Shown one piece after another: positions 27,402-35,384 of a stretch of DNA of 49,249 bases. The translations under genes and the position numbers were made by a program. This DNA is from a virus. How positions within the stretch are numbered: position 1 is the stretch's first letter; each line of letters starts with the position of its first letter. The stretch lies in the IMG/VR virus record IMGVR_UViG_3300017748_000013, positions 1-49,249 of that record. One strand, given 5' to 3'. The notes under the pieces were generated by a model. It searched no databases. It was not told where the DNA came from and was given only the letters and a program-made list of their open reading frames with translations.

Positions 27402-27619
27402 TCTTCGTCATCCTCATCATGCACCTGTTCAAGACGTGCTTTGTAGTTGGCCCAGAATATGTCATCACTAAGATTAAATCTGTCATCTACCTGCACTATG
27501 TCAAACCGCAGCTTGGGAAACCTTCTGACGAATCTTTCTTTGGCATCGTAAGCAGCTTCGATGTGGGTGTACTTCCCGTCCATAAGCGGAGTGCCTGTAA
27601 ACAAGATAACGTAGCTCAT
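27398..27619 (-). CDS. Small early protein downstream of DNA polymerase, function unknown
   Basis: The start is ATG 27619, overlapping the polymerase stop (TGATG) with GGAGA upstream; the two TTG codons before it are unlikely starts. The 73-aa product begins with a strand (SYVILFTGTPL), has a helical middle (HIEAAYDAKERFVRRFPKLR), and ends acidic (VHDEDDED). It has no catalytic motif. Its place between polymerase and exonuclease genes suggests an accessory replication factor. Confidence 0.5.
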   Translation of the reverse strand: MSYVILFTGTPLMDGKYTHIEAAYDAKERFVRRFPKLRFDIVQVDDRFNLSDDIFWANYKARLEQVHDEDDED

Positions 27620-29445
27620 CAACAATCTCCGTATGCTTTAGCCACACCACTCTCGCAGTCCAACGGCAAACCATCTGCCCATGTAGGAACACGGCGCATA
27701 CACGCTTCAATGTACGCTTGCCCTTCATCAATCTCGTCTTCTGGTACACATGCTACAACAGAATCATGCACTGTCAATACTGGACGATACTTTTTAGCTA
27801 TATCTAACATCTGTTCTGCAATGATACAACGAGCTAATGCCTGACACACGTTCTCAATAATTTTGCCACCGTATATCTTGGTTCGGCCTCGCCGTGTTTT
27901 GTATGTGTAGTCAGTGCCTTCTTCGTTAGAACTTCCCTCCAGCTCCTCGTATCGCATAAGTAGACCAGAGGGTAACTTGATAGCCTGTGCATCACCGACA
28001 ATCTCTATAGCCCCATCTCTACCAAACGGTAGCGACTCCCCGTTGTTCATATACTTTAGTGCATAGTTGGCGTCTGCCCACACGTTAGATATTTTCCAGT
28101 TTGTATCACGATAGATACTTATGATACGCCTTGCTTCATACAACTCTATGTCTGTGCCAAACGATTTCAACTGTGCTTGGAACTTGACTGCACCCATGCC
28201 GTACCCAGCACCGAGGATCGTAGTCTTGCCAACAAACCTCTGCTCTGGTGTTACCTCATGCTCACCCACGCCGTAGATACGCGAAGCCATTTTTATATAA
28301 ACGTCTTCTTTATCACTAAACGCTTGAGTCAAATCATCCTGCTCTGCAAACCACGCCAGCACTCTTGCTTCTATCTGTGATGAGTCGCAGTCCACTAGCA
28401 TGTACCCATCTGGTGCAATGATGCTGCGCTTGAGTTTCTTCGCATTCGGCCCACGGCTAGGTAGATTCTGTACGTTAATCTTGTCATCACCGCCCCATCT
28501 ACCAGTGTGTGCTGCGTAGTATTTTGTTGGAACCGGGAAAGAACCACGTTTTGCTATTTCTATAAACCTCTCAGTGCGTGTTTCTTCCAAGGTACTTTTC
28601 AAGCCTAAACGTGCACTAACAAGTGCCTGCACATGGGAGTTCTCATGCTCTACTAAGCACTTGAATTCCTCATCTGTTTTTGCGAATGCGTAGGTATCTT
28701 CGCCAGTGGTAGGGCTGACCTTCATCGGGGGTTCTACACCTAGACTTCTCAGTGCATCGGCAAACTTCGGGTTGCTCATCAGAGTTTCTTTATCGACTCC
28801 AGCTTCTGATAACAACTTATCTTTAGACTGTTTGATGTCGTACAGATTATCCTCAAGTAAACACGAATCTAGTTCTAACAGCGGATGTATAAACATACGC
28901 AGTGTGCAGTCGATAACCCGTAATTCTTTCTTAGGAAACCCTGCGTTGAGAAAGATGTTAAACAGTTTGTAGGTAAGCTCCACATCATTGATGCAGTAGT
29001 CACCGTAGCTGTCTAGCTCGTCATCGGTGAAGTCTTCTCGACGTTTGCCCAACGCATCTAAGACTTCTGTCCCTTTCTCTCCAATGTTGTAGCGTTCAGC
29101 TAACGCTTTGAGGCTTCCACTAGCCTCCACCCCATGTAGAGAACGGGCAATGCAAAGAGTGTCAGCCCAAACCCTAGGACGAATATCAAAGAGCCAAGAT
29201 AATATAGCACCGTCGAACATACAGTTATGGGCGAGTACCATACTGTCGGCCCAGTTAAATTCGTGAAAATACTCTTTAAGTTCTTCATGCGTTCCACTCG
29301 CCCACTCCGTAGCACCATTGTTTACTTTTACTCCTACACCCACGACCTCAAATCTGGGGTCGCGGATATATTCTTCTGTTGTTAACTTACTAAGAGAAAA
29401 CTTCTTATCGTAGTATGTCTCAAAGTCCAAGGTGATAAGATCCAC
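27619..29445 (-). CDS. polA: DNA polymerase, family A, with 3'-5' exonuclease
   Basis: The 608-aa replicative polymerase shows both active sites. Exonuclease motifs are LDFET (Asp7, Glu9), AHNCMFD (Asp78) and YCINDVEL (Tyr150, Asp154). Polymerase motif A is VDCDSSQIEAR (351-361; catalytic Asp354), motif B spans Arg403, Lys407, Tyr415 and Gly416 with the canonical spacing, and motif C is HD at 560-561. There is no 5'-3' exonuclease domain. It starts with GTG in TAGTG, coupled to the small gene before it. It should act with the primase-helicase and ssDNA-binding protein; processivity presumably depends on a host factor, since no clamp gene is seen. Confidence 0.93.
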   Translation of the reverse strand: MDLITLDFETYYDKKFSLSKLTTEEYIRDPRFEVVGVGVKVNNGATEWASGTHEELKEYFHEFNWADSMVLAHNCMFDGAILSWLFDIRPRVWADTLCIARSLHGVEASGSLKALAERYNIGEKGTEVLDALGKRREDFTDDELDSYGDYCINDVELTYKLFNIFLNAGFPKKELRVIDCTLRMFIHPLLELDSCLLEDNLYDIKQSKDKLLSEAGVDKETLMSNPKFADALRSLGVEPPMKVSPTTGEDTYAFAKTDEEFKCLVEHENSHVQALVSARLGLKSTLEETRTERFIEIAKRGSFPVPTKYYAAHTGRWGGDDKINVQNLPSRGPNAKKLKRSIIAPDGYMLVDCDSSQIEARVLAWFAEQDDLTQAFSDKEDVYIKMASRIYGVGEHEVTPEQRFVGKTTILGAGYGMGAVKFQAQLKSFGTDIELYEARRIISIYRDTNWKISNVWADANYALKYMNNGESLPFGRDGAIEIVGDAQAIKLPSGLLMRYEELEGSSNEEGTDYTYKTRRGRTKIYGGKIIENVCQALARCIIAEQMLDIAKKYRPVLTVHDSVVACVPEDEIDEGQAYIEACMRRVPTWADGLPLDCESGVAKAYGDC

Positions 29446-29636
29446 TACACTCGCTCCCTCTCAGATATGGCTGTAACAACCACACCTGTAGTGAGAGGCA
29501 TACGAACAGTTGTACCGCCATCATCTATTGCTTTGTACTTAGCCGTTTCTTCGTTCTTTGCTTCCACCACCACTTGCCTTGAAATGGTTTCTTCAATGGT
29601 CACATAGAACACTTTAAGATCTGCACCCTCATCCAT
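29445..29636 (-). CDS. Small protein of DpnD/PcfM-like appearance
   Basis: ATG 29636 is the likely start because the earlier ATG at 29666 lies inside the preceding gene. The 63-aa product is a compact beta-alpha domain: LKVFYVTIEETISRQVVVEA, then KNEETAKYKAIDDGG. Strand-strand-helix with an alternating-valine core resembles DpnD/PcfM-type small proteins found in mobile elements. The function is unknown. It is coupled to the polymerase start by TAGTG. Confidence 0.5.
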   Translation of the reverse strand: MDEGADLKVFYVTIEETISRQVVVEAKNEETAKYKAIDDGGTTVRMPLTTGVVVTAISERERV

Positions 29637-29637
29637 A

Positions 29638-30141
29638 TCAACCCCCCAACCGCTTGATCTCGGCATCTATATAGAACCGAATCTTTTTAGCGTCACGTAG
29701 CTTGTCACTGTGAGATGACTGTCCGTAACGGTATGTCGCACGGAATATCTCACCGATCTGAGCGTTCATGTCTTTATAAGAGATAAGGTCTTGAAGCTCT
29801 TTCGCATCTTGTGGTAACTCGTAATATGATGCTGTACTACCATCACTCACCGCTGCCAATCCTTGTATTATCGGTGCCTGTTGTGCATTGTCCGCCAGCT
29901 TTATAGATGTAGGAGGGTGTGAAAGCTTAATCTTAGTAGCCCCAGCACCGTCCACCACACGTTTGAATGTACGAGCATTGGGAAAATCCGTACTCGTCAC
30001 TGCTTTCTTGCAGAACTCCTGTTTAATACTCCACGCATTACCGTAGCTACACTTCGCCCACGCCGCAGCTTCCTTGGCTGTTGCTTCAGGGTTTTTCTTA
30101 AAATACTCACGCAGCTTCGCCGCCTTGGTTCCATTTGCCAT
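29638..30141 (-). CDS. HTH plus DUF3310-like protein
   Basis: The 167-aa protein has an N-terminal HTH-like part (LREYFKKNPEATAKEAAAWA, then KCSYGNAWSIKQEF) and a C-terminal domain (YYELPQDAKELQDLISYKDM, then GEIFRATYRYGQSS and RDAKKIRFYIDAEIKRL) resembling DUF3310, often annotated as nucleotide-kinase-like in phages. The two are joined by a low-complexity linker. AGGAGA lies at the right distance from the ATG. A role in nucleotide metabolism or DNA-linked regulation is possible; neither is proven. Confidence 0.6.
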   Translation of the reverse strand: MANGTKAAKLREYFKKNPEATAKEAAAWAKCSYGNAWSIKQEFCKKAVTSTDFPNARTFKRVVDGAGATKIKLSHPPTSIKLADNAQQAPIIQGLAAVSDGSTASYYELPQDAKELQDLISYKDMNAQIGEIFRATYRYGQSSHSDKLRDAKKIRFYIDAEIKRLGG

Positions 30142-30150
30142 TGTGGTCTC

Positions 30151-30474
30151 CTAAAAATCAAACGCCATTTGGCGTTCATCAGTTTCTTTTTGGTTGAGAA
30201 TATCCGCGACTGTATGCACGTTGTCCTCGTTTACTACCGCAGCGATGCCATCGCATGAGCGGATTTCTTGTAGGTTCTTAGTCTGTAGCGTAGTGAGTTT
30301 TCCCTTCCCCGCCTTGCATTCAATACCAAAGAACTTACCTTGATAGCACCCAACAATGTCGGGCACACCGCTGCGCCCATACCCACCCGATACGGGGTAG
30401 AAGTAGTACGCACCGATATTTTTAAGGACAGACGTTACCTTGTCCTTCACTTTCTTTTCTGGCGTCTTTGCCAT
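30151..30474 (-). CDS. VRR-NUC domain nuclease
   Basis: The 107-aa protein is a stand-alone VRR-NUC (PD-(D/E)XK) nuclease: GVPDIVG with Asp39, GIECKAG with Glu52 and Lys54, then Gln64. Such small phage enzymes act on branched or nicked DNA in recombination or packaging. The C-terminus QMAFDF resembles the Q-x-x-hydrophobic-x-F peptide that docks on bacterial sliding clamps, a possible link to host replication. The start is supported by AAGGGAAAC before ATG. Confidence 0.85.
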   Translation of the reverse strand: MAKTPEKKVKDKVTSVLKNIGAYYFYPVSGGYGRSGVPDIVGCYQGKFFGIECKAGKGKLTTLQTKNLQEIRSCDGIAAVVNEDNVHTVADILNQKETDERQMAFDF

Positions 30475-30484
30475 GTTTCCCTTC

Positions 30485-30835
30485 CTATCCGAACACCCAA
30501 TAGGTCTCGGGGCCAGACCTAAGTCCGACCCCTGCCACCTGTGGCGTTTGTGGTTCCAACACCGAAAGCCTGAGTACCTTGTCTCTCAGTTCTTGCGGCA
30601 GTTCGTCTATTGAATAGTAGACACCACGATATGGACTGTCAACACATTCCATACCAACGCACAATACTTTCCAACAGTCTATCTTACTATCTACTTTTAT
30701 GTGATAGATAGGGCCATCATGTGATAACTTATTCTGTTTAGCTAGTGTTGTTGTTATTGCCTCCACCATAGCTAAGTTATCGTAATAGTTGGCCCAGTAT
30801 CTAGTCAGTTCTTTCTTACCAGTTGTCGTGGACAT
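30485..30835 (-). CDS. Early protein, 116 aa, with tail shared with its upstream neighbour
   Basis: The protein is unrecognised. It has a helical N-terminus (YWANYYDNLAMVEAITTTLA), a central strand region (PIYHIKVDSKIDCWKVLCVG) and a C-terminal tail (LRLSVLEPQTPQVAGVGLRS, then ETYWVF). That tail resembles the tail of the gene before it, suggesting a shared binding peptide or an old duplication. It overlaps that gene by 20 bp and has GAGG nine bases before its ATG. Confidence 0.5.
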   Translation of the reverse strand: MSTTTGKKELTRYWANYYDNLAMVEAITTTLAKQNKLSHDGPIYHIKVDSKIDCWKVLCVGMECVDSPYRGVYYSIDELPQELRDKVLRLSVLEPQTPQVAGVGLRSGPETYWVFG

Positions 30836-31733
30836 AGAACATATCCTCTGTCAGCTTCATCCCCACACCCCGTACATACGTCTGATCCTCCAGCACTGTC
30901 AGTCGATTGACGTACCCCGCAAGCTCCTCGTACCTGTCCTTGGTGTCACCTATGGGACTGAGGATCTTAGACTCAAAGTAGTTACTGTGGCGGTTGTCCC
31001 AATGCTCATCTCCGTTCACCACTGCTTTCGGCACCGGCACCGTAAACAATAGATGATCGTCACCGTACTGACTTTTCTTGATGCAGATGAACGTAGCGTT
31101 TGTGTTCATGCCTTTGTCTTCAAACAGATCCCATTCAATCTGTGCTGCTTCTCGAACACCCTGCTGAAATGCACCTTCTGGTAACTCGTCAACCATTGCT
31201 CTGCACGTAGTCCACGCATTGGGTGTGTTCGCTGCTTGATTGGCCCTGTTGTGTGCATTGTGTTGAAACCCCAAACTGACCATCTTTTCACGTAGCTGAG
31301 TGTCCAGATTTGTGGTGCTACTCCTTCGGGCCTGACGTAACGTATCCATACCTGCCTCTGCGATTCTACCCGTCACCCAAGGTTGTAAGTACCTGCAAGC
31401 GTTGCTGACCGCAGTCTTCAACCGTTTGCTCATCAGCATGGATTGCTGTTCACTGTAGCTGGCGTACTTGTTGTTACAGATACTGTGAGCGCAAACAACG
31501 TACTGCTTTGTTTCGCCTGTATCCGTGAACACACCGTAACTTATCCACCCTAGTGGGAACGGACTATCGTCAAAGACAAACACTTTACTAGAGCTACCAT
31601 GCTTCATCTTACGGAAATGTACCCAAGACATCTTGCGTTGCAGTTCCAGCATGAAGTCTCTTATGTGTTCGTCTGGGATAGACTTGACGGTGACTTCTAC
31701 CGTTTCGTTCTTGTGTGTGTATTCGTTTTTCAT
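30816..31733 (-). CDS. Early protein, 305 aa, function unknown
   Basis: No family is recognised. The sequence is mixed alpha/beta, with conserved-looking segments KVFVFDDSPFPLGWISYGVF, ETKQYVVCAHSICNNKYASY and VTGRIAEAGMDTLR. The C-terminus (NRLTVLEDQTYVRGVGMKLT, then EDMFYV) is shared in outline with the next gene. Its leader holds a palindrome copy 26 bases before ATG, followed by AAGGAAAC as ribosome binding site. It follows the AAA+/VWA module and may be a substrate or adaptor of it; this is inference from position only. Confidence 0.5.
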   Translation of the reverse strand: MKNEYTHKNETVEVTVKSIPDEHIRDFMLELQRKMSWVHFRKMKHGSSSKVFVFDDSPFPLGWISYGVFTDTGETKQYVVCAHSICNNKYASYSEQQSMLMSKRLKTAVSNACRYLQPWVTGRIAEAGMDTLRQARRSSTTNLDTQLREKMVSLGFQHNAHNRANQAANTPNAWTTCRAMVDELPEGAFQQGVREAAQIEWDLFEDKGMNTNATFICIKKSQYGDDHLLFTVPVPKAVVNGDEHWDNRHSNYFESKILSPIGDTKDRYEELAGYVNRLTVLEDQTYVRGVGMKLTEDMFYVHDNW

Positions 31734-31758
31734 CGTTCCTGTTTCCTTATTTTAGTTT

Positions 31759-31776
31759 GTTCTAACATGTTAGAAC
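31759..31776. promoter_or_regulatory. Palindrome copy 2 (GTTCTAACATGTTAGAAC)
   Basis: A perfect 18-bp palindrome sits between the VWA gene stop and the 305-aa gene, ending 26 bases before the ATG. A TAAAAT hexamer follows on the minus strand, so the site could occupy the -35 region of a local promoter or act as a block on read-through. Confidence 0.75.
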
Positions 31777-31779
31777 TCA

Positions 31780-33033
31780 TTACAGTTTGCTGCTGTCTAA
31801 GTGGACAGCGCTGCCTACACTTGGTTGTGTGCGCTTGTTATCCAAGATCAACCACAGTAAGGGACTGTTCCATCGCCCCCAGCTACCACCCAAGTATCCG
31901 TCCGTGAACACGATAACTGCTTGTGGGTTGATGCTGTTCTCTTGAATGTATCGAGTCACACAAGTGACATCCGTACCACCGCCGCCTTCTGGCTTGGTTG
32001 ACTTGCGTAAGTCTGCGATCTCATGCTGCTCGTAGACTTCTTCACGGCACACCTGCGTATCCCAGTAAAGCACTCGTATCTTCTTAGGCTTCACTGTCTC
32101 ACAGATGTGTGCGACCTCAGACAGAAACACGGTCAACTCTCTCTGCCCAATAGACCCTGACGTATCGCACGCAAGCACCAGTTCATCAACGGTTTCGGTG
32201 ATGCCGCTCGGCATGTACACACCTGCCCCGATGTACCTTCGGTTTGGACGTTTCCATGTGGAGTAGTCACTGCCTTTGCATGTGTCGTTAACGAACTCAC
32301 GCAATACATCTCGCCAGTTAACCTGCGGAGCCAGCAGTTCGTCTATTGACCTGTTACCACCTGACCCCATCTTGCCTGCGGCGAGCACACCCTGACGTAG
32401 TGCTTCGTCAATCTCGCGCTCGTTCTTGCGCTGTTCCTCTGCGGGTATCTCTTGTGCACCTTCCCAGTCGTGCTCGTCAAAGCCTTGTGGTAACTCGTTA
32501 CTAGGTTGACCATTTGTTGGGGGGTCGTCTGGGCTTGATACGTTCCCAGTACCTTTACCTTCTTCTTGCAGTGTTTTGAAGATAGCAGCCGAGTCCATCC
32601 ACCCGCTCTTGATCCTGTACTTCTCGTCGTACAATCCAATGATCTTGCCCTTATCATCGACGGGCATGGTGGCAAATTTGTCTGACTTGTTCTCATCCAC
32701 CAACTTGCCGTTGATGTTGTAGTCACAAGCAGCATTAGCCAGTGGCCCGTCCTTGTCATACATCCACCGCCATGTGGTCAGGTGTTTGTATATCTTGTGA
32801 TACAACTCATGCAGCAGAACAAAGCGTAGCTCTGCATCGGTCAACGATTGTGCAAACGCACGCCCGAACTTTATGTCGATGCCGTTTGTCTGAGCGGTTG
32901 GTATGTCTTCAACCACTTCGATCTTACCCAGCATCAGCGCACCAGCAGCCCACATGTATCGGTCATGCCGCATGATGTCCACAACACACTTCTGTAGGCG
33001 CTGTTCTTCCGTTAGTTTTGTTGCTAGTAACAC
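31780..33033 (-). CDS. VWA-like protein with N-terminal metallopeptidase-like domain (DUF2201 type)
   Basis: The 417-aa protein has two domains. The N-terminal one has HELYH (75-79) and AACDYNING (Asp104), the zinc-peptidase-like pattern of DUF2201 proteins. The C-terminal VWA-like domain has a complete metal-ion-dependent adhesion site: DTSGS (290-294), GGGTD (Thr354, Asp355) and FTDG (Asp378). A charged linker joins them. Together with the MoxR-type ATPase gene 267 bases upstream it forms the classic AAA+/VWA pair, in which the VWA protein directs the ATPase to metal-dependent remodelling targets. The start is GTG with GGAGGG upstream. Confidence 0.85.
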   Translation of the reverse strand: MLLATKLTEEQRLQKCVVDIMRHDRYMWAAGALMLGKIEVVEDIPTAQTNGIDIKFGRAFAQSLTDAELRFVLLHELYHKIYKHLTTWRWMYDKDGPLANAACDYNINGKLVDENKSDKFATMPVDDKGKIIGLYDEKYRIKSGWMDSAAIFKTLQEEGKGTGNVSSPDDPPTNGQPSNELPQGFDEHDWEGAQEIPAEEQRKNEREIDEALRQGVLAAGKMGSGGNRSIDELLAPQVNWRDVLREFVNDTCKGSDYSTWKRPNRRYIGAGVYMPSGITETVDELVLACDTSGSIGQRELTVFLSEVAHICETVKPKKIRVLYWDTQVCREEVYEQHEIADLRKSTKPEGGGGTDVTCVTRYIQENSINPQAVIVFTDGYLGGSWGRWNSPLLWLILDNKRTQPSVGSAVHLDSSKL

Positions 33034-33034
33034 G

Positions 33035-33295
33035 TTACTCGACCCTCCATATTTGTATTGCTGAGTTTTCTACGTTGCGCTTTACCGTTACTTTTTGATT
33101 AGCCCTTTTTGCTATGGCAGTTAGGGAGCTAGCGCGATTGCTTATCCCTCTGCCCCTCTTATTTTTTCTGTCCAAATCAAATACAACGGAGTCGCCTACT
33201 TCCCACATCTTCACAAGATCATATAAATCTTGATGTTTCTTACGGGCACCAACACCACGTTGAGGTATCGGTACGTTCTTTATTATTTCTATCAT
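33035..33295 (-). CDS. Small basic protein between AAA+ and VWA genes
   Basis: The start is set at ATG 33295, just after the ATPase stop, with AAGGTG upstream; longer forms would run back into the ATPase gene. The 86-aa product (IPQRGVGARKKHQDLYDLVK, WEVGDSVVFDLDRKNKRGRG) looks like a small basic nucleic-acid-binding or beta-barrel protein and ends QIWRVE. Its place inside the module suggests a dedicated adaptor, but no known family is recognised. Confidence 0.55.
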   Translation of the reverse strand: MIEIIKNVPIPQRGVGARKKHQDLYDLVKMWEVGDSVVFDLDRKNKRGRGISNRASSLTAIAKRANQKVTVKRNVENSAIQIWRVE

Positions 33296-33299
33296 CTGC

Positions 33300-34412
33300 T
33301 TACACCTTGTCCGCTGCGAACATGTATGAATTCTGCATGGCCCACTCGCCATACTTGGCATCTTGCACCACGGCCTCGCGTCGTTTGTGGTCGAACTTCT
33401 CAGCACGAATACCGTTGACGAACAGACCTTGTGCTTCCTTATCAAGACGCGATAGGTACGTCATCCATGCCGGAACCCAAGACCTTTCGATAGAGCCAAG
33501 CGTTCTGAACACCACCATGCACATAGCCGATGGAGTCTTGGGTATCATCGCCGTGTCTGGATTCTGTTTGATCGACTCCAACGTCGGCAGGTCGTTTGCC
33601 AGCTTGACGAATGCCATCATGTCCATCGCGGCCTGCTCACCGATGATGCCCATGAGCAAACCCGTTATGACATGGGGGGTTAGCTGTTCGCGTTTCTTGA
33701 TGATGTGACTCGCCTTCTCCAATGATCGGGGGGTCACAAATGCAGTCCGTTCCTTGGCACTGGGGTGGTAGATGTATGGGTTGTCGCGTGGGTCAGGCAC
33801 CTCATCGAATGTCTGAAACAACTGCGGGGTCTCTTTGACCCAACCCAGCAGGATAGGATCGACACCGTTGTTCAACCCCCACTCTATCCACTCCATGTTA
33901 GTGGGCTTGCGTACTCGCATCCGCACTATCCGATTGCACGCATGTGCTGGTAACAAGTCACCCACACCTTCGGCACCTAGGTTAGTCGTCGCAAAGACAA
34001 TTGAGTCGGGGTGCAGCTTGCGTCCTGCTAGCATCCGTTCTTGTATCAAACCCAGCAGTGCCAGCTTGACCGATGGGTTGGCTTTACCGAACTCGTCAAG
34101 ACACAACACAACTGGCTCATTGAGATGCAGCCCCAGTTCTTCGTTGGTTGCGAATGTCACGGATGACACCTCATCGTTGAGCTTGATGTTGGGGATCATC
34201 AGATCACCCAAGTCCTTGGTAGTGCAGTCGAACAAGATATGTCGGTGCTTCGGGAACTTCTGCATTAACATCTTTAGGATAGATGTCTTGCCTGTACCCA
34301 TGTGCCCCTCGGCTAAGTACACAATCCCACCGTCCTGTTCTCTACCAGTTTCGGCAATGGCTTCTGCGGATTCGTCCAGCGATACCGCGTACATGTTTAG
34401 AGCTTGGCTCAT
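33300..34412 (-). CDS. MoxR/CobS-type AAA+ ATPase
   Basis: The 370-aa protein has Walker A EGHMGTGKT (35-43), Walker B VLCLDE (102-107), sensor 1 FATTN (140-144) and the helix-2-insert region of MoxR-type AAA+ proteins, then a helical C-terminal part. Such ATPases form hexamers that work with VWA partners to mature or remodel protein complexes. The partner gene lies just downstream and a DUF3150 gene just upstream. AAGGAGA precedes ATG. What it remodels here (host polymerase, capsid, replisome) is unknown. Confidence 0.85.
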   Translation of the reverse strand: MSQALNMYAVSLDESAEAIAETGREQDGGIVYLAEGHMGTGKTSILKMLMQKFPKHRHILFDCTTKDLGDLMIPNIKLNDEVSSVTFATNEELGLHLNEPVVLCLDEFGKANPSVKLALLGLIQERMLAGRKLHPDSIVFATTNLGAEGVGDLLPAHACNRIVRMRVRKPTNMEWIEWGLNNGVDPILLGWVKETPQLFQTFDEVPDPRDNPYIYHPSAKERTAFVTPRSLEKASHIIKKREQLTPHVITGLLMGIIGEQAAMDMMAFVKLANDLPTLESIKQNPDTAMIPKTPSAMCMVVFRTLGSIERSWVPAWMTYLSRLDKEAQGLFVNGIRAEKFDHKRREAVVQDAKYGEWAMQNSYMFAADKV

Positions 34413-34433
34413 TATGGTCTCCTTAGTTTCTTG

Positions 34434-35384
34434 TTAGATTTCCAATGATGGAAGGTTATCAATGACGTTCTGTGTCATGGATTTGGTTTGCGCTCTCAGG
34501 TACGGACTGTCCCTGAGTGCTTCGGGTGTGACGCGCAGCAGTTCATTTTCTAGCCTGTCACACAACGCGCTGATCTGAGTGTTACCGATGACGTTACATG
34601 ACCTAACCAGTTTGGTTGCGTCGAGTACGTTACTGATAAGCGTGTTACGGAAGATGGCCTGTTCCCCGTCAGGCGTTTCACCTAGCCGATCAACCATCTT
34701 TCCTAGATAGTCTTTCAGTTCACCCAGCACCCTGTTCATGCCAGTGGCGTAGGTTTCTTGGATGAATTTGTCGTAGCCTTCTTTAGCGACCTGCAATGCC
34801 TGAGTACCTATGTCCACTCTGAAATCGTCACCTGAAGGTACGGGATGTGTCAGCACTTCCAGTGAGAACTTATCCTGTAGTACCGATCTGTCTGGGTACT
34901 CGTGAGCACGAAACATATCGCCAAGCACTGCTTGCTGCTCGGACACATAGAAGTCATACGAGTCTAGGAACTCATGGACTTTCTTATCGAACATCTGCTT
35001 TTTGGCAGTCACTTTGTTTATGTAGTCTGGGTACACTGCTTGAGGGCAGAGACGTGGGCCGCGATCTATCCACGGCATGGTAGTGCGATAGTGAATGTGG
35101 TTGCGGGTCTCACCGATGATTGACTTGATGCTTGCGAGTAACTTGTTACCAGCGAACAGATTCTTGGTGTATGTGCCCGCCTGAGACTCGGCATTGTTGT
35201 CGTGAGCGACCTGCTGCGAGATGTCCTCGTCAGTCACCTTACCGTCCCAACAAGACGTTTTTAATTCGACCAGCACCGCAGCACTGGAGATAGAGGGTAC
35301 GTTGATCTCAGAGAGACTCGGTAGCTCTGTCTGTTCTAACATGTTAGAACCTGTTGGTTCAGAGATGTCGTGTAGGTTTTCCAT
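34434..35384 (-). CDS. DUF3150-like partner of the AAA+/VWA module
   Basis: The 316-aa helical protein contains VLVELKTSCWDGKVTDEDIS, KNLFAGNKLLASIKSIIGET, then RNHIHYRTTMPWIDRGPRL, which resembles DUF3150, a family found beside CobS/MoxR ATPases and VWA proteins in conjugative elements and phages. The start shares its A with the previous stop (TAATG) and has AAAGGAAAA upstream. Codons 12-17 are made by a palindrome copy, so Gly-Ser-Asn-Met-Leu-Glu is dictated by the DNA site. The family assignment is from memory and should be treated as probable. Confidence 0.65.
   Translation of the reverse strand: MENLHDISEPTGSNMLEQTELPSLSEINVPSISSAAVLVELKTSCWDGKVTDEDISQQVAHDNNAESQAGTYTKNLFAGNKLLASIKSIIGETRNHIHYRTTMPWIDRGPRLCPQAVYPDYINKVTAKKQMFDKKVHEFLDSYDFYVSEQQAVLGDMFRAHEYPDRSVLQDKFSLEVLTHPVPSGDDFRVDIGTQALQVAKEGYDKFIQETYATGMNRVLGELKDYLGKMVDRLGETPDGEQAIFRNTLISNVLDATKLVRSCNVIGNTQISALCDRLENELLRVTPEALRDSPYLRAQTKSMTQNVIDNLPSLEI
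35333..35350. promoter_or_regulatory. Palindrome copy 3, inside the start of the DUF3150-like gene
   Basis: This perfect 18-bp palindrome is the only copy within an accepted coding region, beginning 35 bases after the A of the start codon. Exact retention inside a reading frame argues for selection on the DNA or RNA site and not just intergenic drift. Confidence 0.75.
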
